In this document: positions 1-7,138 of the stretch, one piece after another | Position numbering within the stretch: position 1 is the stretch's first letter | Layout: each line of letters starts with the position of its first letter | Made by a program: the position numbers and the translations under genes | Notes under the pieces: generated by a model | Database searches by the model: none | The model's input: only the letters and a program-made list of their open reading frames with translations | What the model was told of the DNA's origin: nothing | Source: HK1 sp965202875 | Lineage (GTDB): Bacteria > Pseudomonadota > Gammaproteobacteria > HK1 | DNA: 64,000 nt | Reading direction: 5' to 3' | NCBI GenBank assembly: GCA_965202875.1 | Contig: OZ241870.1 | Span: forward strand, 2,852,001 to 2,916,000

Positions 1-43
1 TCATCGTTCGATATTTGATTGAATATAAATCGCAAGCTCTCCG

Positions 44-1312
44 TCAATAGGAAAAATCAAGAAATTGATTTATGGAATCTCTCAACCCATGTCGGAAAAG
101 ATGCGGATTATTGAGCGCATTCATCGCATTGATGTGTGGCTTCCAGTTCCGATGTGAGATCAACTCCTGGCGTGTACCATGCGCCAAAGCGTTGCGGATG
201 ATCTTCAGTGTCCACCAAGCCCTTTTTCGCTCCACCGAGTGCATATTCTTGTCCAGTTCCTTTTCAAACGCAATAGCTGCATCCTCACGTTCCTTGAATT
301 CGATCGCAGATGCTCCGCGCTCTTCGCATACACGAGTGATGCACGCCTCCAACCCGAATATCGCCGCACGGACGAAATCGCCTCTCTTGAGGTACTGGTG
401 CGCCAGCTCCCGTTCCTGTTCCGCCAAGTTCTCCTTCTTCACCCACTGCAATCGCTCGGCCAGCCGGCGCCGGAACAGGTGGGATGCGCCGGCCAACTGA
501 CCATCGAGCACCGGAAGGAAGGCGTCGATCGACCGTGCGGCGTCCCGTACATTGGAGGTACGTTCATAGAACGCTGCATCCTTGAGACAGTTGGCCGTGT
601 CTTCCGGCATGCCGTCATCGATCAGGAGCTTCGCAAATACGCCGTAGTCGCCCGTGGCGTCGAACCGGTCCAGCGCATCCATCCAGCGCCTCACTCGGAC
701 CAGACCGTCGAGTTTGAGCACAGGGGTGATGCCATCGGACTTCATCTCGAATGCGCCGTACCACAGATCGCGAACGAGCAGGTTGCGGACGCGCTCCAAC
801 ATGAACGCGGAGAGAAATCCGACCATGCCGAGATGTCGGAATCCGTGGGTCAGGTCGAAGCTGACGCTACCTTTCTTCGGCGCGGCGTCCGCGATGGCGT
901 CCAGGATTTGATATTGTTCGTCCGCATCCTGTCCGAACGGGATGAGTCGTGGACGAACGTCACAGCCAACCGCTCGTTTCATGAGCGGCGCCACATCATC
1001 GAGCAAAGGTTGCGTGACGGCTCCATCGTCTTCGGCTTCGAACAACCGCAGGCGCGCATCCTCGTCGTCGTCTCCCTCCGCCAAGTGCTCGACCAGCACG
1101 CCCCACTGGCTGCTGCACGTGCCGAGGATGACGGTGACGTCGGGTTTGAGATGTCGCGACAGCGCCAAGCCCAGGAACGCGGTCCGATCTTCCGTTCCGT
1201 CAGGAAACCGGTAGACCGTCTCCTCATATCTTCCTCCCGCGCTTTCCTTGCTCTTCCGGTTTCTGCCGCTCTGGCGTCTGCCGCCGAGGATGGTTACGAG
1301 TGTGTGGCTCAT
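44..1312 (-). CDS. CARF-HEPN ribonuclease, Csx2/TM1812 family (Csx1-like)
   Basis: This 422-residue protein is probably an ancillary RNase switched on by cyclic oligoadenylate from a type III Cas10. The N-terminus (VTILGG at residues 6-11) and the motif SFDLTHGFRHLGM at residues 151-163 are hallmarks of the TM1812/Csx2 CARF domain. The C-terminal HEPN domain carries RNALAH at residues 373-378, which fits the catalytic R-x4-H motif. It lies 58 bp after another CARF-HEPN gene at the distal end of the III-A module, and looks like the last gene of that transcription unit. The start ATG at 1312 is preceded by GGAG. Family membership is clear; the activating ligand size (cA4 or cA6) cannot be read from the sequence. 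Confidence 0.88.
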   Translation of the reverse strand: MSHTLVTILGGRRQSGRNRKSKESAGGRYEETVYRFPDGTEDRTAFLGLALSRHLKPDVTVILGTCSSQWGVLVEHLAEGDDDEDARLRLFEAEDDGAVTQPLLDDVAPLMKRAVGCDVRPRLIPFGQDADEQYQILDAIADAAPKKGSVSFDLTHGFRHLGMVGFLSAFMLERVRNLLVRDLWYGAFEMKSDGITPVLKLDGLVRVRRWMDALDRFDATGDYGVFAKLLIDDGMPEDTANCLKDAAFYERTSNVRDAARSIDAFLPVLDGQLAGASHLFRRRLAERLQWVKKENLAEQERELAHQYLKRGDFVRAAIFGLEACITRVCEERGASAIEFKEREDAAIAFEKELDKNMHSVERKRAWWTLKIIRNALAHGTRQELISHRNWKPHINAMNALNNPHLFRHGLRDSINQFLDFSY

Positions 1313-1370
1313 GTGGGGGGTGGCTCCAAGTCGTCAGACTGACGCGACATTCACTCGCCAGTTCGTGATT

Positions 1371-2657
1371 TCAGGGATTTTCCGGCAGCACCGTCGGAAG
1401 TTGCGAGGGCTCGTGTTTCAGGCCGGCGTCGGCCGCCAGGACCCGCAGAACGGGCAGGAAGCGTTCCCGCGTCCATGAACCCACTCGCCGCCAGTCCGCG
1501 GCGCCCACCGGGCGATACCCGTGCGCCAGTATCGAGCCGTTGCGCAAGTCGAGCAGGTCGCGGAGCTCCCGTCCGTGTTCGGCGATGAACACTTGGGCAG
1601 GTCCCGACAGGCGCTGTTCCACGACCCGCCATGACTGCCAAAGCCCGAGCTTGATCTTGCCGTCGCGGCCCGGGGTGACCTCGGCGTCCGGCGGCAGCAG
1701 ATCCCGGGGGAAATCCGCGGTGTCGGCATCGAGCACCGTCCGTAACTGCCACTGTGCCGTCCACTCCATCAGTCGGTACCAGCGCGCCACCGCATCGTCG
1801 AAGCGGCCCTGGGCCGCGCGGCGTTCCGCGTTCAGCCAGAGATCGAAGAGGCGTGCGGGTTCGCGTCTCACGTCGTTCTCGTTCTCCTTCGCCAGTAACC
1901 GTAGCGCAGGCAGCATCTGTGGAAAGCGCGGGGCAACCCGGCCGGCATAGGTGTCGATCAGTGCGAGCGCGCCGCCATGGTCGAAGTCGTCCCAACGGGC
2001 GAGGGCACGACTCACTGAGGTTGCGAGTCCGAGCCGCCCGCGATCGGGGTTGCCGGCGGCGATGGGGATGCCGTCCAGCCCTTCGGCGGCTTCGCGATAC
2101 GCAAAGCGGCGCCAGGCCCCGAGCCAGGGCGCCATCGCACGGTCGAGACGCAGGCGGGCCACGCTGGCCGTCATCGCCTGTTCGGTGCCGTCCTCCACGC
2201 GGACGAGATTGGGGCGGGCGCCCGCGACGAGTTGAAGCTCGACGTCGTCGCGCTCCAGGGCCGCGCATACCAGCGCCGCGGTCATCGTCTTGGTGCCGCC
2301 CGTGTAGTCGGCGACGAAGCGCGCGCCGGGGAAGCGTCCGGCCAGATCGGCGGCGGCAGCGCGCATGGTGAAGAAGGCGCCGTCGAGATCGTCGGCCGGG
2401 ACCGTCCGCGCCTCGAAGCGCTCGGCGTCGAGCCCCGCCTGGGTGGAAATGTTCTGCAGGGTCGGCTTGCCGTCGCGCGGATTGGCCTTGACGACGCTGC
2501 CCTTGCCGGTGATCTGGACGATGGAGCCCGGCCGGCCGGTCCCGGGGTCCCGGTCGGTGCAGAAGAAGCAGACGTAGCGAGGCGACGTGGACTCGATCGC
2601 CTTCAGAATGGGCTGATGGGCGCCGCCGACGGTGCAAAGGAGGATCGGGTCGTTCAT
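1371..2657 (-). CDS. CARF-HEPN CRISPR accessory protein, TIGR02710-like (Csm6/Csx1 group)
   Basis: The gene encodes 428 residues from the ATG at 2657; the frame stays open further upstream, but that part has no recognisable protein. The N-terminus MNDPILLCTVGGAHQPIL and the motif DYTGGTKTM at residues 117-125 mark a CARF ligand-binding domain of the TIGR02710 type. Near the C-terminus DLRNGSILAHG holds R372 and H379, an R-x6-H HEPN ribonuclease motif. The expected role is non-specific RNA cleavage after binding cyclic oligoadenylate from Cas10. It sits between the toxin-antitoxin remnant after csm5 and the Csx2-like gene. This group is close to Csm6/Csx1, and the exact subfamily name is uncertain. 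Confidence 0.85.
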   Translation of the reverse strand: MNDPILLCTVGGAHQPILKAIESTSPRYVCFFCTDRDPGTGRPGSIVQITGKGSVVKANPRDGKPTLQNISTQAGLDAERFEARTVPADDLDGAFFTMRAAAADLAGRFPGARFVADYTGGTKTMTAALVCAALERDDVELQLVAGARPNLVRVEDGTEQAMTASVARLRLDRAMAPWLGAWRRFAYREAAEGLDGIPIAAGNPDRGRLGLATSVSRALARWDDFDHGGALALIDTYAGRVAPRFPQMLPALRLLAKENENDVRREPARLFDLWLNAERRAAQGRFDDAVARWYRLMEWTAQWQLRTVLDADTADFPRDLLPPDAEVTPGRDGKIKLGLWQSWRVVEQRLSGPAQVFIAEHGRELRDLLDLRNGSILAHGYRPVGAADWRRVGSWTRERFLPVLRVLAADAGLKHEPSQLPTVLPENP

Positions 2658-2756
2658 GGATCGTTCTCTACCGGGGAGGCAGATTGCCGGTATGGTGCGC
2701 TGGTGGTACGGTGCATCGGTCGTTGAACAGGTACAGGTGAATCGGAGCGCAGCATC

Positions 2757-2996
2757 ATGGCCCGTCTGACCATCAACCTGGATGACCGGACCCACTAGGC
2801 ACTTGAGGAAGCCGCGGTGCGGCAGAAGCGCTCCATGGATTCCATCATTGAAGAGAGCTTGGTGCTGAGAGGCATCCAGCTTTCTGGCACCGTCAGGGAG
2901 ATTGTCGCAAAAGCGCGCGCGAATTCCGGTATGGGCGCTGAAGAGGCAATGGCTCTGGCGGTCGAGGAAACGAGACGTTTTCGCATGGGGCGGTAG
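2757..2996 (+). pseudogene. Ribbon-helix-helix antitoxin broken by an in-frame stop at codon 14
   Basis: An 80-codon frame starts with MARLTINLDDRTH, typical of a CopG/VapB-type ribbon-helix-helix antitoxin. TAG at 2796-2798 interrupts it, then the same frame continues to a TAG at 2994-2996 with antitoxin-like sequence (ALEEAAVRQKRSMDSIIEES, later AEEAMALAVEETRR). Homologues usually carry a charged or polar residue at the stopped codon, so a single CAG-to-TAG change would explain it. It lies on the plus strand between two minus-strand cas units and is followed in the same frame by a PIN toxin remnant. It is too short in open form to be found as an ordinary gene. Confidence 0.75.
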
Positions 2997-3110
2997 CAGA
3001 GCCAGCTTGTCACGGGTGACCGTCTTCTTCTCGAAAATCCTCCAGCCGGTGTCTCCGTGATTTTCCCTCGCCATCTCGTGGATGCGGTCCTGTCTCCGAA
3101 GAATACATGA
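2997..3110 (+). pseudogene. C-terminal remnant of a PIN-domain toxin (VapC-like)
   Basis: Directly after the antitoxin's final stop, in the same frame, 37 codons read QSQLVTGDRLLLENPPAGVS and continue VIFPRHLVDAVLSPKNT before TGA at 3108-3110. LVTGDRxLL followed by a PRxxV segment is the usual C-terminal end of PIN-domain toxins paired with ribbon-helix-helix antitoxins. The toxin's first roughly 100 residues, including most catalytic acidic residues, and its start codon are missing. The most likely cause is a deletion that fused the antitoxin end to the toxin tail. The unit cannot make an active toxin. Confidence 0.7.
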
Positions 3111-3155
3111 TCAAATCTTCTTGTTCGTCCGTGGTTTTCCCGGAAAGGTACTTGG

Positions 3156-4829
3156 CTATCGCGTGCCTTCCCGGAGATCCGATATCCGTTGCTTCCGTTC
3201 GCGTCCCTTCCTGCCCTTGGGGAAACCGATCCATTCGAAGATGCTTTCGACCAGATCGGCGGCCTGGAGTCTCACTGGCTCGGGCCACTCTCTCGCGTCT
3301 TTGAGGACTTCGATCGCATGGCCAGCCAGCTCACCGCCCTGGCGGTGCCTGGATGCTCCTTCCTTCCGGGCTGAATCCAGCCGGTGTCGCAGTTCGTCGA
3401 GCTTCCGCTCTTCGTCCGTCATCGCGGCCCGCTTCGCCTCCCGCTCACGCTCCGCCGCTTCCTGTTCGCGCCGGCGCCGCTCGGCGTCGGCCCGTTTGGC
3501 GACTTGGGCTTCCCGTCCTTCCCGGAGCGCGGCTCGACGTTGCATGACCTCGTCCCGCCACTTCCGCTCACCGGAATCGGCATGAAACGAGTTGAGCACT
3601 TCGGCGATGCCGGGTGACGGCGCGGGTTCACCATCGCCTTCGGTCATCTCGACCAGCACCCAGCCGAAAGGCAGCAGACCGGATGAAGCGTCGATGCGCT
3701 CGGATGCCAGCCACCAGGTGGTGGCTTCTTCCTCGAATCGATCCTCCTGGTCCCCGGGCGTCTTGATCCGGATGTGGCGCACCCCGTCCAGGGTGACGGA
3801 CTCTGCCCCGCTGTGGCGGCCCACACGCAGCAGAAAGGCACGATTGGAATCCAGGCGCTCGGCCAACCCTTCCGCCATGAGCCCCTGTACGGTGTCGTAC
3901 CACCGCTCGTCGAGGAGGCTGCGTTCGCGCAACGCCTCCGTCTCGCGTGCGAAGTGACGGCGATAGAAACGGTTGCAGGCTCCGGCGATGTCCGCTGCCG
4001 TCCAGCGGAGATCCGTCCTTGGCATCCGCCGGTTGTGCATATCCGTGCGATGCAACCTCAGCCCGCCCCGGAACGCGCGCCAGCGCAGGGCGGGTACGAC
4101 TTCGAGGGTCTGGTACGGCCCTTTCTGTTCGGCTTGGGAGTGGACCTCGTGGCTGTCCGTGCTGGTGATCTTTCGTTTCTTGCGGTTGACCGCGAACGCG
4201 ATGGCCGTATCCGCGGCAAGATCGCCTGTTGCAGGGCCACCGGAACTCATGGCGTCCTCGACGTGTACGAGGCGCATGGGGTCGGTCTCGAAGCCACGGT
4301 AGGCGAATAGTCGCTGCTGCAACTCACGCGACTTTTCCCTGTCTTCGAGGTCCCGGCCGTCGTTCTCCCGATCCAGGAGCGCGGTGCGGATTGCGCCTTT
4401 GAGGCTGGACCCCTGCAGGATCGGGGCGCGCGTATCGGGATGGGAGAAGGTCCGTTCGATTTCGAGCTTGTTGATCGCCCTCGTCTCCGCCTGCGCAACG
4501 GTCCCGATTCTCTGCTCGTACAGATCGCGTACATCGGGCGCCGCCCGCACCGCGCGCGAGGCCTGCGCGACGATCCCATCGCGCCGCTCGAAGAGGAATG
4601 TTCGAACCGCGGTCAGCGCCCGTTCGCCCTGCGCGCCGGCGACCAACCCGAGCAACCGGCTGCGGTCGGCTTCGTCGAGAAGCGCCGCAAGGGTGCTCGG
4701 GGAGAACTCGTGGAGCGCGTCGCCATCCAGCACGTAGCCCGTCGGATCCATGTCTTCGCCGCTGCCGATGTGGATCGGTGAGAGCGGCGTGAGGTCCAGC
4801 CGGCAGCAAGACAGGAAGTCGGGCGTCAT
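3156..4829 (-). CDS. csm5: Type III-A RAMP protein Csm5 with long C-terminal extension
   Basis: Csm5 caps the crRNA 3' end of the Csm effector complex. The 557-residue protein opens with LDLTPLSPIHIGSGEDMDPT and has the RAMP glycine-rich segment ILQGSSLKGAIRTALLDREN at residues 137-156, both typical of Csm5. The start ATG at 4829 overlaps the csm4 stop (ATGA). Residues 421-557 go beyond the usual family length. They form a highly charged predicted coiled coil (residues 425-490, rich in E, R, K, A) and then a small helical segment ending in a basic tail. Cmr6 in this window has a similar extension. The longer frame continuing upstream of 4829 overlaps csm4 and is not used. Confidence 0.9.
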   Translation of the reverse strand: MTPDFLSCCRLDLTPLSPIHIGSGEDMDPTGYVLDGDALHEFSPSTLAALLDEADRSRLLGLVAGAQGERALTAVRTFLFERRDGIVAQASRAVRAAPDVRDLYEQRIGTVAQAETRAINKLEIERTFSHPDTRAPILQGSSLKGAIRTALLDRENDGRDLEDREKSRELQQRLFAYRGFETDPMRLVHVEDAMSSGGPATGDLAADTAIAFAVNRKKRKITSTDSHEVHSQAEQKGPYQTLEVVPALRWRAFRGGLRLHRTDMHNRRMPRTDLRWTAADIAGACNRFYRRHFARETEALRERSLLDERWYDTVQGLMAEGLAERLDSNRAFLLRVGRHSGAESVTLDGVRHIRIKTPGDQEDRFEEEATTWWLASERIDASSGLLPFGWVLVEMTEGDGEPAPSPGIAEVLNSFHADSGERKWRDEVMQRRAALREGREAQVAKRADAERRRREQEAAEREREAKRAAMTDEERKLDELRHRLDSARKEGASRHRQGGELAGHAIEVLKDAREWPEPVRLQAADLVESIFEWIGFPKGRKGRERKQRISDLREGTR

Positions 4830-5863
4830 GCTGGCGTCTCCTCCCCACTGGCGTGTTCCGGTATATGGATGCCGATCACGGGGGCGTACCCCTGGTGCAC
4901 CGTTTCCGGAATGCTGCGCGACAGCGGCCGGTGCACACCGCCGAGCCCCTGGCCCACGAACGGGCGCGTGTCGTGGTGGTTCCGGGGCGTCAGGACGGCG
5001 CCCGTATCCGCGAGCAGTATCGGGGTCTTGAAGGGATGGCCGAAATGGACGGCCGCGTTGCCGTGCCGCCCGAAGCGCGTAAACGGCTGATACCAGCATC
5101 GTTCGGGGTTCCACGCCATGCCCTGCGGAGCGACGGGCGCCAGGGTCAGCCACGAGGTTGCGCGGTCTTGTGAGAGTGGGAGAGCGGCGCCGCTTCCGGG
5201 CGCGCACTTCCCTGCCGTGAAACGCCCGAGACCCACGGTGGCGTCGCGCCCGAAGCCGAACCCGCCGATGTCGCGCATGGCCTGCAACAGTGCGCCGTCG
5301 TCGATGCGTTCGGCGTCGTACACGACGTGGCAGTCGAGGCGCGTCCCCTCTCGATAATGGAATTGCGGCGTCCCGTAGGGCGCGAAGCCTTCGTCCGTCG
5401 TCGTACCGATGCGGCGGTCGATCGAATTTCGGAACCGTGTTTCGTGCTTGACCAGCGCGCGCCGTTCGGCGTTGGAGGGATCGGCCGAAGCCGCGGCGTC
5501 GCCCGCCTCGTGAGGATCTTCCACATCTTCCACCATGCAACGCAGCCACTCGCCCACCGGCTTGGCGAAGTCGCCGTGGCGGAGCCACGTCCGCTTCTTC
5601 ATCGCCTTTCGCTCCGTCGGATCGACGTCGCCGAACATCGCCGAGGGAACCAGGGGACGGGGCCAGCAGCGCTCGGGCAGGGCGTCGGAGACGACCGCGA
5701 AGGGCCTTCCTTCCGTATAGCCTTGCAGCAGCTCCCGGAGATGGCTCTCGCCGAGACGATCCCGCAACGCCCAGCAGAGCTGCCCGAAGAGCGTATCGCC
5801 CTTCAGCGGGGTCGCGAACGCGGAACGCGGCTCGATGGAGAGCGGAAGGTGTTGCATGTGCAT
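4826..5863 (-). CDS. csm4: Type III-A RAMP protein Csm4
   Basis: Csm4 binds the 5' handle of the crRNA and contacts Cas10 in the Csm complex. The N-terminal TPLKGDTLFGQLCWALRDRL is diagnostic. A glycine-rich loop follows (GGFGFGRDATVGLGRF, near residue 200). I chose the ATG at 5863 because the distance from it to PLKGD matches homologues. An in-frame GTG at 5884, overlapping the csm3 stop, would add seven residues and could give translational coupling. With the 5863 start the protein has 345 residues. Its end overlaps the csm5 start by 4 nt. Confidence 0.9.
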   Translation of the reverse strand: MHMQHLPLSIEPRSAFATPLKGDTLFGQLCWALRDRLGESHLRELLQGYTEGRPFAVVSDALPERCWPRPLVPSAMFGDVDPTERKAMKKRTWLRHGDFAKPVGEWLRCMVEDVEDPHEAGDAAASADPSNAERRALVKHETRFRNSIDRRIGTTTDEGFAPYGTPQFHYREGTRLDCHVVYDAERIDDGALLQAMRDIGGFGFGRDATVGLGRFTAGKCAPGSGAALPLSQDRATSWLTLAPVAPQGMAWNPERCWYQPFTRFGRHGNAAVHFGHPFKTPILLADTGAVLTPRNHHDTRPFVGQGLGGVHRPLSRSIPETVHQGYAPVIGIHIPEHASGEETPA

Positions 5864-5880
5864 CGGCTCGCCCGACCCGG

Positions 5881-6597
5881 TCACGAGTCGAACCGGACGG
5901 CCTCGTACTCCGACTGGATGGATTCGCTGTCGCGGGTGAGATCGAGGAACCGGACCTTGCCGTACCCCCGAGAGCCGGATGCGCCGAGGCCGGTGAGCTC
6001 GACGAGGCGCAGTCCGCGCAGAACTTCAGGGAACAGGTTCTCGCCGTCGTGCACGCGCATGGTCAGCCGGAAATCGAATCGGGCGCCGGCCGGCACGCGC
6101 TCGTTGCTTCGAGGGTCCCGGGCGGCGCCGCCGATCCGGTCGATGACGTTCTCCATCTTGACCTCGGTGTATGAAACGCTTCGGTCATCCATCTGCTTGA
6201 CCCAGTCCTCATCGATGGGGCAGTCCCAGAACGCGAGGCGGGTCGGGCCGATGCGGCGGATGAACGCATCGTCACGGTCACCTTCCGGCGCCCCGCCGAA
6301 GAGCTTCAGGATGTTCTCGGCTCGGGTGCGTTTCTTCTCGTCCTCGATTCCGCTGGCGTAGCCGAAACCGATCGGCTTGCCGTCCGTCTCTCCCACGGTC
6401 CCCGCCTGCCACTCCAACAGGCTTCTCATCTTGCCCTTGAGGCTGGATCCGGGGATGTAGGGCCGGCGGTTCACCGGGTTCTTGACCACCGGATTGTCGG
6501 TGCCGCCGATGTGCATCTCCTCGCTGCCGGCCCCGATATGCAGCCCGGTCACCAGCTCGATGCCGCCCTCGATCAGACAGATTTTCGTCAATTGCAT
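5881..6597 (-). CDS. csm3: Type III-A RAMP backbone nuclease Csm3
   Basis: Csm3 forms the repeating backbone of the Csm complex and cuts target RNA at 6-nt intervals. The 238-residue protein has HIGAG at residues 20-24, then IGGTDNPVVKNP with D34 at the place of the catalytic aspartate of characterised Csm3 (D33), then RPYIPGSSLKGKMRSLLEW, the core RAMP motif. GASGSRGYGKVRF near the C-terminus is the glycine-rich loop. The start is the ATG at 6597, because homologues begin with this short strand; the frame open beyond it overlaps csm2. The catalytic residue is intact, so target RNA cleavage is expected. Confidence 0.93.
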   Translation of the reverse strand: MQLTKICLIEGGIELVTGLHIGAGSEEMHIGGTDNPVVKNPVNRRPYIPGSSLKGKMRSLLEWQAGTVGETDGKPIGFGYASGIEDEKKRTRAENILKLFGGAPEGDRDDAFIRRIGPTRLAFWDCPIDEDWVKQMDDRSVSYTEVKMENVIDRIGGAARDPRSNERVPAGARFDFRLTMRVHDGENLFPEVLRGLRLVELTGLGASGSRGYGKVRFLDLTRDSESIQSEYEAVRFDS

Positions 6598-6608
6598 GAT
6601 TCGCGACC

Positions 6609-7127
6609 TCAGCCTTTCGGATCGTGAAGCTTGTAGAACCCCATGAACGCCTCGAAGAAGAGCTTGCTGTTCCGCAAAGCGTCCGGGTCGTCGTTCACTT
6701 GTTCGAGGCATCTTCCAAGCAGCGCCACGAAGGACGTTCCGACCAGATCCCGGCCCTTGGCGTAGGCTGCCTTGGCGTTCATCATCCGGATGAACGGAAG
6801 GTGCTCGCGCAGCCGGCCCTTCGCGCCATCCGGAGCGCCATCGTTGACCTTCGTATCCCAGCGCAGCAGCTCGTCGTAGAACCTTCGGAGCTGGGAAGCC
6901 CTGGTCTTGGGTCTGTCATTCGCCACGATGTTTGCTGCCTCTCTGGCAATCTGGTCGAACAGGTCCGGAACGAGCGGTTGTCCTTCGGACGGAACGAGCA
7001 CGATTTTGCGGCATAGCTCGTCCATCTCGAAGCTGTTGCGTCCGGTGTCCTGGCGCCGATGGTGATTGGGCCTGGATCGGCGTCCTTGGCCCTCCTGTCG
7101 TCCCGGGCCGTGTCTTGGTGGGTTCAC
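6609..7127 (-). CDS. csm2: Type III-A small subunit Csm2 (Cas11)
   Basis: Csm2 is the helical small subunit lining the target RNA in the Csm complex. The C-terminal two thirds are typical: a helix around MDELCRKIVL, then RASQLRRFYDELLRW and FIRMMNAKAAYAKGRD. The best start is the GTG at 7127, because AGGAGG at 7135-7140 lies 7 nt upstream and overlaps the csm1 stop codon. It gives 172 residues with a basic, disordered first 33 residues (PRHGPGRQEGQGRRSRPNHH). Starting at the internal MDEL methionine would drop this tail. Position between csm1 and csm3 supports the call. Confidence 0.88.
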   Translation of the reverse strand: MNPPRHGPGRQEGQGRRSRPNHHRRQDTGRNSFEMDELCRKIVLVPSEGQPLVPDLFDQIAREAANIVANDRPKTRASQLRRFYDELLRWDTKVNDGAPDGAKGRLREHLPFIRMMNAKAAYAKGRDLVGTSFVALLGRCLEQVNDDPDALRNSKLFFEAFMGFYKLHDPKG

Positions 7128-7138
7128 CGTCTTGCCTC

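Noticed and set aside
2796..2798. Amber codon in the antitoxin as a recoding site
   Set aside because: The downstream toxin is truncated, so simple decay is more likely than programmed readthrough.
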